From: Desulfurobacterium sp.
GTDB taxonomy: Bacteria; Aquificota; Aquificia; Desulfurobacteriales; Desulfurobacteriaceae
Direction: 5' to 3'
Assembly: GCA_026988135.1 (NCBI GenBank)
Contig: JALSLT010000084.1
Coordinates: 1 to 8,539, forward strand
DNA: 8,539 bases
Shown: positions 5,352 through 8,539 of the stretch, piece after piece
How the letters are laid out: every line of letters starts with the position of its first letter
How positions within the stretch are numbered: the stretch's first letter is position 1
Notes under the pieces: generated by a model
Database searches by the model: none
Told to the model about the DNA's origin: nothing
What the model saw: the letters and a program-made list of their open reading frames with translations, nothing else
Translations under genes and position numbers: made by a program

Positions 5352-5915
5352 TTGAGAGATTCTATTCTGGTGGCTGCAGAAAAAGTTTTTTCCCGATATG
5401 GCTATCATGAGGCTAAAGTGGCGATGATAGCATTTGAAGCTGGTGTTGCAGTTGGAACTATCTATAAGTTTTTTAAAAGCAAGGATGAGCTTTACAGAGA
5501 GATTGTCAGATTAAAATTATTTGAGATGGAAAAAAGGATATTCTTAGTCGTTAAAGGTAAAGCCCCGATTGAAGCTTTGAAATCATATATTCACGAAGCT
5601 TTCTCTTTTTTTGAAGAAAACAAAGAATTTTTTAGGTATTTTTTAAGGGATATAGGAAGTCTTTCTGTTGCGGATCTTGAAAAATTTGGCTTGTCAGATT
5701 GGTACGACGGTTTTATAAACAGATTAGCAAAAATAGTTGATGAAGGTAAAAAAGAAGGTTTTTTTGGAAATTTTGACAGTAAAATTGTTATGCTTATAGT
5801 TTCCGGAGCCATTAGGAATCTCGTTTATTCCGAGGTTAAGGGAAGTATCAATCATGATGTTAATTCTATTGAAAATATGATTTTTAAAATAATAACCGAA
5901 GGTATAAAAAAGTAA
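5352..5915 (+). CDS. TetR/AcrR-family transcriptional regulator
   Basis: This 187-residue protein is a dimeric DNA-binding repressor type. The N-terminal domain has the standard TetR form: ILVAAEKVFSRYGYHEA (5-21), then the helix-turn-helix VAMIAFEAGVAVGTIYKFF (23-41) and the following KSKDELYREIV. The C-terminal part is a helical ligand and dimer domain without a recognisable ligand signature; such domains do not reveal the effector. The start is TTG, chosen because GGAG stands eight bases upstream and the HTH begins at the right distance; there is no upstream ATG in frame with a better site. It lies 49 bases after nifZ with a TATAAT in the gap and 23 bases before the secreted-protein gene, so it may regulate itself and that gene. 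A link to nitrogen control is not shown by the sequence. Confidence 0.88.
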   Translation: MRDSILVAAEKVFSRYGYHEAKVAMIAFEAGVAVGTIYKFFKSKDELYREIVRLKLFEMEKRIFLVVKGKAPIEALKSYIHEAFSFFEENKEFFRYFLRDIGSLSVADLEKFGLSDWYDGFINRLAKIVDEGKKEGFFGNFDSKIVMLIVSGAIRNLVYSEVKGSINHDVNSIENMIFKIITEGIKK

Positions 5916-5938
5916 ATTTTTTATTTTTTGGAGGGATT

Positions 5939-6184
5939 ATGAAGAAAGGAATTGTTGTTGCTGTAGTTGTTCTTTTGGGAGTTGTGTCTTTTGCTTTTGC
6001 AGGTGGTAAATCCCACAAAGGTTCTTCATCTGGAAATACGATAAAGGTTCAAAATAAAGGTGAAGATATCCAAATAAAGCAAAGAACCAGAGCCGGGAAT
6101 TGCACTGGCATGAGTAATGCTACAATGAACGAAACAATGAACGGAATCGGAAATGGCACAATGAAAATGAGAAAGTCTAAGTAG
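5939..6184 (+). CDS. Small secreted Asn/Thr/Met-rich protein, family unknown
   Basis: I do not recognise this 81-residue protein. Residues 1-21 are a clear Sec signal peptide: MKKG, a hydrophobic core VVAVVVLLGVV, and an AFA cleavage site before GG. The mature part of about 60 residues is basic and polar, with SHKGSSSGN, then a strand-like TIKVQNKGEDIQIKQRT, and a C-terminal segment containing NCTGM, NATM, NETM and NGTM, i.e. four N-x-T units usually followed by Met, and MKMRKSK at the end. It has one cysteine (55). It is strongly supported as a gene by the GGAGGG ribosome site, the signal peptide and the terminator after its stop. Met and His residues might bind a metal such as copper, which is speculation. 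It is probably co-transcribed with the TetR gene upstream. Confidence 0.75.
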   Translation: MKKGIVVAVVVLLGVVSFAFAGGKSHKGSSSGNTIKVQNKGEDIQIKQRTRAGNCTGMSNATMNETMNGIGNGTMKMRKSK

Positions 6185-6214
6185 TTTATAGTTGCTTATG
6201 TCGTTAATGAAGGG

Positions 6215-6238
6215 GGGGCGGGTTATCCGTCCCTTTTT
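6215..6238 (+). terminator. Rho-independent terminator after the secreted-protein gene
   Basis: GGGGCGG (6215-6221) pairs with CCGTCCC (6227-6233) in a 7-bp stem with one G-T pair, a GTTAT loop, and a run of five T at 6234-6238. This is a standard intrinsic terminator and closes the TetR/secreted-protein unit. Confidence 0.85.
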
Positions 6239-6248
6239 ATTTATAGCG

Positions 6249-6254
6249 TATAAT
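6249..6254 (+). promoter_or_regulatory. Candidate -10 element ahead of the phosphatidyltransferase gene
   Basis: TATAAT lies 28 bases before the ATG at 6283 and just after the terminator, where a new promoter would be expected. The corresponding -35 position falls in the terminator arm and does not match TTGACA. Confidence 0.45.
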
Positions 6255-6282
6255 AACTTTAATATTTTATTGGACGGTTGTT

Positions 6283-6870
6283 ATGATAAGTTCCACAAAT
6301 ATCAAAAGTAAAATTCAGAAACTTTTAAATCCACTTGCCGAGGCATTTGATGCGGCCGGTATAACACCCAATATCCTTACTCTATTAGGTTTTTTCCTAT
6401 CTATGATTGCCGGTCTTCTTATATTTAGAGAGATGTTTTTTGTCGCCGGTATAGTATTTCTCTTTGCAGGGGCTTGCGATATGCTTGATGGGATACTTGC
6501 CAGAGCAAAAGGAAGGGTAACTATTGCGGGAGCTTTTATGGATTCGTTTTTTGATAGATATGCGGACTTTTTTCCTCTTGCCGGCTTTTCTCTTCTTGCT
6601 GTTGGGAGAGGGGATTTTCAGATGGTTACATTCGGACTTCTTTCTATTGTCGGTTCATTTGCAACAAGTTACGCAAAGGCAAGGGCGGAGGCTTTGGGAG
6701 TGGCATGTAAGGTTGGGTTGCTTGAAAGGCCTGAAAGGTTTATTCTGATTACTTCCAGCCTATTTCTTGGATTTACTGATTATATGCTTTTTATTCTTGC
6801 TTTTTTTTCCAATTTTACTGCGTTCCAAAGATTCTTTTATGTTATTAATGTTTTAAGGAAGAGAGGATGA
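6283..6870 (+). CDS. CDP-alcohol phosphatidyltransferase family protein
   Basis: This is an integral membrane enzyme that transfers a phosphatidyl group from a CDP-linked lipid to an alcohol in phospholipid synthesis. The full catalytic signature is present: Asp66-x2-Asp69-Gly70-x2-Ala73-Arg74, then Gly83-x3-Asp87-x3-Asp91, where the four Asp bind the metal and the CDP moiety. The 195 residues are mostly hydrophobic with about six membrane segments, beginning around 32-48 and 50-64. GVACKVGLLERPERFILI (139-156) resembles the segment seen in archaetidylinositol-phosphate and phosphatidylinositol-phosphate synthases, so an inositol-phosphate acceptor is possible; glycerol-3-phosphate (PgsA-like) is the alternative. 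The substrate cannot be fixed from sequence. The ribosome site is weak. The mltG gene follows after three bases, so the genes are co-transcribed. Confidence 0.9.
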   Translation: MISSTNIKSKIQKLLNPLAEAFDAAGITPNILTLLGFFLSMIAGLLIFREMFFVAGIVFLFAGACDMLDGILARAKGRVTIAGAFMDSFFDRYADFFPLAGFSLLAVGRGDFQMVTFGLLSIVGSFATSYAKARAEALGVACKVGLLERPERFILITSSLFLGFTDYMLFILAFFSNFTAFQRFFYVINVLRKRG

Positions 6871-6873
6871 ACA

Positions 6874-7875
6874 TTGCGAAGAAAGATTCTTGCTTCTTTT
6901 TCCATTTTGTTTCTTATTGTCTTCATGAAGGTTTTCTCCTCTTTCTTTTTTAAAAAAAGGCAAGTTGATACTGTTTTTTATATTCAAGATGGGGCTTCTG
7001 CAGATTATGTCGTCAATATGCTATATGAAAAGAAACTTATTTCTGGTACTGCTTTTCCTAAACTTTATGTTCGTTTGAAAAACGTTGTTTTTAAAGCTGG
7101 AAATTTTACTATTAAGGGAGTGTTTTCCGATGCGGAAATTTTGAGATTGCTCGCAAAATGTCAGGTTAGACTTGTTAGAGTTACTATTCCTGAGGGAAGT
7201 AACATTTTTGATATCGGAGAAATTCTTGAAAATTCGGGATTATGTGAAGAGGAAAATTTTCTGAAACTTACTTTTGACAAAACTTTTTTAAAAAAATCAG
7301 GAATTGATTCTACAACTGCGGAAGGTTTTCTATTTCCCGATACATATCTGTTTGGAAAGTCTGATTCTTGTGAGAAGATAGTTAAAACAATGTACGGTAA
7401 TTTTAGGAAGAAAGTTCTTCCGCTTTTTAAGAGTTATGTTGTGCCTTCTATTGTCAAGAAAGCCATTGGTAATGTTGCTGTTGATAAGATAATTGCAGTT
7501 GCTTCCATAGTTGAAAAAGAAGCGGCTAACGATGAGGAAAAACCTTTAATTGCCGGAGTTATATATAATCGTTTGAGAAAAGGGATGTTCCTTCAGTGTG
7601 ACCCTACGATTATTTACGGTTATAAAATTGAAGGGATTGATAAAGAGAGACTTTTGGGAAGTGATATAAGAAAAAGCAATTCTCCGTATAACACGTATAA
7701 AATGAAAAATTTACCTCCAACTCCTATCTGTAATCCGGGTATTGTTTCAATTAAAGCTGCGATGTATCCTGCAAATACAAAATATTTTTATTTTTTAGCG
7801 GTTAACGGAAAGCATATTTTTTCGAAAACATATAAAGAGCACCTTCTAAAAATTAAAAAATATTACAATAGATAG
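6874..7875 (+). CDS. mltG: Endolytic murein transglycosylase MltG (YceG-like)
   Basis: MltG is an inner-membrane lytic transglycosylase that cleaves nascent peptidoglycan strands and so sets glycan length. This protein has 333 residues, the usual size. One N-terminal membrane anchor spans about 5-25; residues 30-98 form a LysM-like region with the early IQDGASADYVVNML; the catalytic YceG domain follows. Conserved blocks are VTIPEGSNIFDI (103-114), TAEGFLFPDTYLF (148-160), ASIVEKEA (210-217) with the catalytic Glu most likely Glu214, AGVIYNRLRKGMFLQCDPT (227-245), SPYNTYK (270-276), LPPTPICNPG (280-289) and FAV-like YFYFLAV before GKHIFSKTYKEHL. The start is TTG with GAGAGG seven bases upstream; no ATG or GTG fits better. 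The gene shows that the host is a bacterium with murein. Confidence 0.93.
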   Translation: MRRKILASFSILFLIVFMKVFSSFFFKKRQVDTVFYIQDGASADYVVNMLYEKKLISGTAFPKLYVRLKNVVFKAGNFTIKGVFSDAEILRLLAKCQVRLVRVTIPEGSNIFDIGEILENSGLCEEENFLKLTFDKTFLKKSGIDSTTAEGFLFPDTYLFGKSDSCEKIVKTMYGNFRKKVLPLFKSYVVPSIVKKAIGNVAVDKIIAVASIVEKEAANDEEKPLIAGVIYNRLRKGMFLQCDPTIIYGYKIEGIDKERLLGSDIRKSNSPYNTYKMKNLPPTPICNPGIVSIKAAMYPANTKYFYFLAVNGKHIFSKTYKEHLLKIKKYYNR

Positions 7876-7902
7876 CTGTTAATTAAATTTCCGGAGGATT
7901 TG

Positions 7903-8539
7903 GTGGGGAAAAAAAAGAGAAAGTATGTGATCGATGATTCGGGAGAGAGATATCCTTTTTCAAGAGGAGTGCTTGTAAAATCCTTGATGAAGGTTGGCTT
8001 GTCTATAGATGATGCTTATCAGGTAGCTGATAAAATAGCTGAAAATTTTAAGAGTGAAGTGGCTCTTTTTGAGCTTTCAGAAAGAGTTTACAAGGAGCTT
8101 AAAAAAAGATTTGGTAAAGAGGTAGGGCAGAAGTATAAAAACTACATTAAAAATAAAGAGATACTTGTAGAAGAGGATGACGGAAGGACTTCTGTTCCAT
8201 TTTCTAAAGGAATCCTTGCTAACTCTATAAGAAGTGCCGGACTTGAACCGTCGGAAGCATTTCAAATAGCAAGAAGTGTGGAGAAAGCTGTAAGGCTTGC
8301 TGGAAAACAAACGGTTAAAAGAAGAGATATAAGAAAATTTGTTGAGAGGATACTTGCTGAACGTTATGGTAAAGAGATGTCAGTTCGCTATGTGGTATGG
8401 AGAAAGATAAGAAACTTTGAGAAACCTATAATTTTTTTAATTTCAGGTGCTACTGGTGTAGGTAAATCGAAACTTGCAGCTGAACTTGCAACGATTTTTG
8501 ATATTAACAGAATGGTTTCCACCGATGCGGTTAGGGAAG
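7903..8539 (+). CDS. 2-phosphoglycerate kinase-like protein with two ATP-cone-like repeats (5' part, runs off the window)
   Basis: The first 212 codons of a P-loop kinase are present and stay open to the window end. From the GTG at 7903, with GGAGG five bases upstream, the product begins MGKKKRKYVI. An in-frame TTG at 7900 is too close to the ribosome site. Two related modules follow: YPFSRGVLVKSLMKVGL (about 17-33) and VPFSKGILANSIRSAGL (98-114), each continuing with a helix of the type xxAYQVADKIAE or xEAFQIARSVEK, as in ATP-cone domains. Next come AERYGKEMSVRYVVWRKIR (152-170) and the Walker A motif GATGVGKS (182-189), then STDAVRE (206-212). The latter blocks are characteristic of archaeal-type 2-phosphoglycerate kinase, which makes 2,3-diphosphoglycerate in methanogens. 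The bacterial substrate is uncertain. The gene follows mltG by 27 bases. Confidence 0.8.
   Translation, partial: MGKKKRKYVIDDSGERYPFSRGVLVKSLMKVGLSIDDAYQVADKIAENFKSEVALFELSERVYKELKKRFGKEVGQKYKNYIKNKEILVEEDDGRTSVPFSKGILANSIRSAGLEPSEAFQIARSVEKAVRLAGKQTVKRRDIRKFVERILAERYGKEMSVRYVVWRKIRNFEKPIIFLISGATGVGKSKLAAELATIFDINRMVSTDAVRE

Noticed and set aside
5591..5812. Minus-strand open frame within the TetR gene
   Set aside because: Shadow of a well-supported gene, with no recognisable domain; the same applies to minus-strand frames at 3456-3644, 3886-4080, 5151-5408 and 8077-8310.
6524..6748. Second + strand frame of 74 codons inside the phosphatidyltransferase gene
   Set aside because: It lies entirely within the catalytic region of a strongly conserved gene and shows no protein family feature.

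Overview
The window carries the downstream half of a molybdenum-type nitrogen fixation (nif) cluster, followed by a regulator, a small secreted protein and three housekeeping-type genes. All supported genes are on the + strand. The DNA is AT-rich, arginine is mostly AGA, the proteins are rich in Lys and Glu, and many genes touch or overlap. The bacterial MltG together with methanogen/anaerobe-type NifI1/NifI2 regulators and an archaeal-type 2-phosphoglycerate kinase suggests an anaerobic, probably thermophilic bacterium. A low-GC Aquificota lineage such as the Desulfurobacteriaceae is my best guess, but this is inference and other deep-branching anaerobes are possible.

Region 1 (1-5302), nif operon. 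The order is the likely 3' end of nifK, nifE, a NifX/NifB-type small protein, nifN, nifX, nifI1, nifI2, a nif-specific 2x[4Fe-4S] ferredoxin (fdxB), a small TPR-like protein and nifZ. NifE and NifN form the scaffold on which the NifB-made precursor matures into FeMo-co. The two NifX-domain proteins probably carry or store cofactor intermediates. NifI1/NifI2 are PII-family proteins that switch nitrogenase off when fixed nitrogen is available. FdxB is a likely electron carrier, and NifZ assists MoFe-protein P-cluster maturation. G-run/C-run hairpins lie between nifK and nifE and between nifI2 and fdxB; they may grade expression along the transcript. nifH, nifD and nifB are not in the window.

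Region 2 (5303-6240). A TetR-family regulator starting at TTG, preceded by a consensus-like TATAAT, is followed 23 bases later by a short secreted Asn/Thr/Met-rich protein with no family I recognise. A clear rho-independent terminator closes this unit.

Region 3 (6241-8539). A second TATAAT-like element precedes a CDP-alcohol phosphatidyltransferase, an MltG-type endolytic transglycosylase and the 5' part of a 2-phosphoglycerate kinase-like protein that runs off the window. The kinase has two ATP-cone-like repeats before its P-loop. The genes are 3 and 27 bases apart, so probably one transcript.

No tRNA, rRNA, CRISPR array or insertion sequence was seen, and no gene-free stretch exceeds 300 bases. 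The most notable points are the unusual placement of nifI1-nifI2, the enlarged T-loop of NifI2, the unrecognised TPR-like protein inside the nif operon, the secreted N-x-T-M peptide, and the doubled N-terminal module of the kinase.
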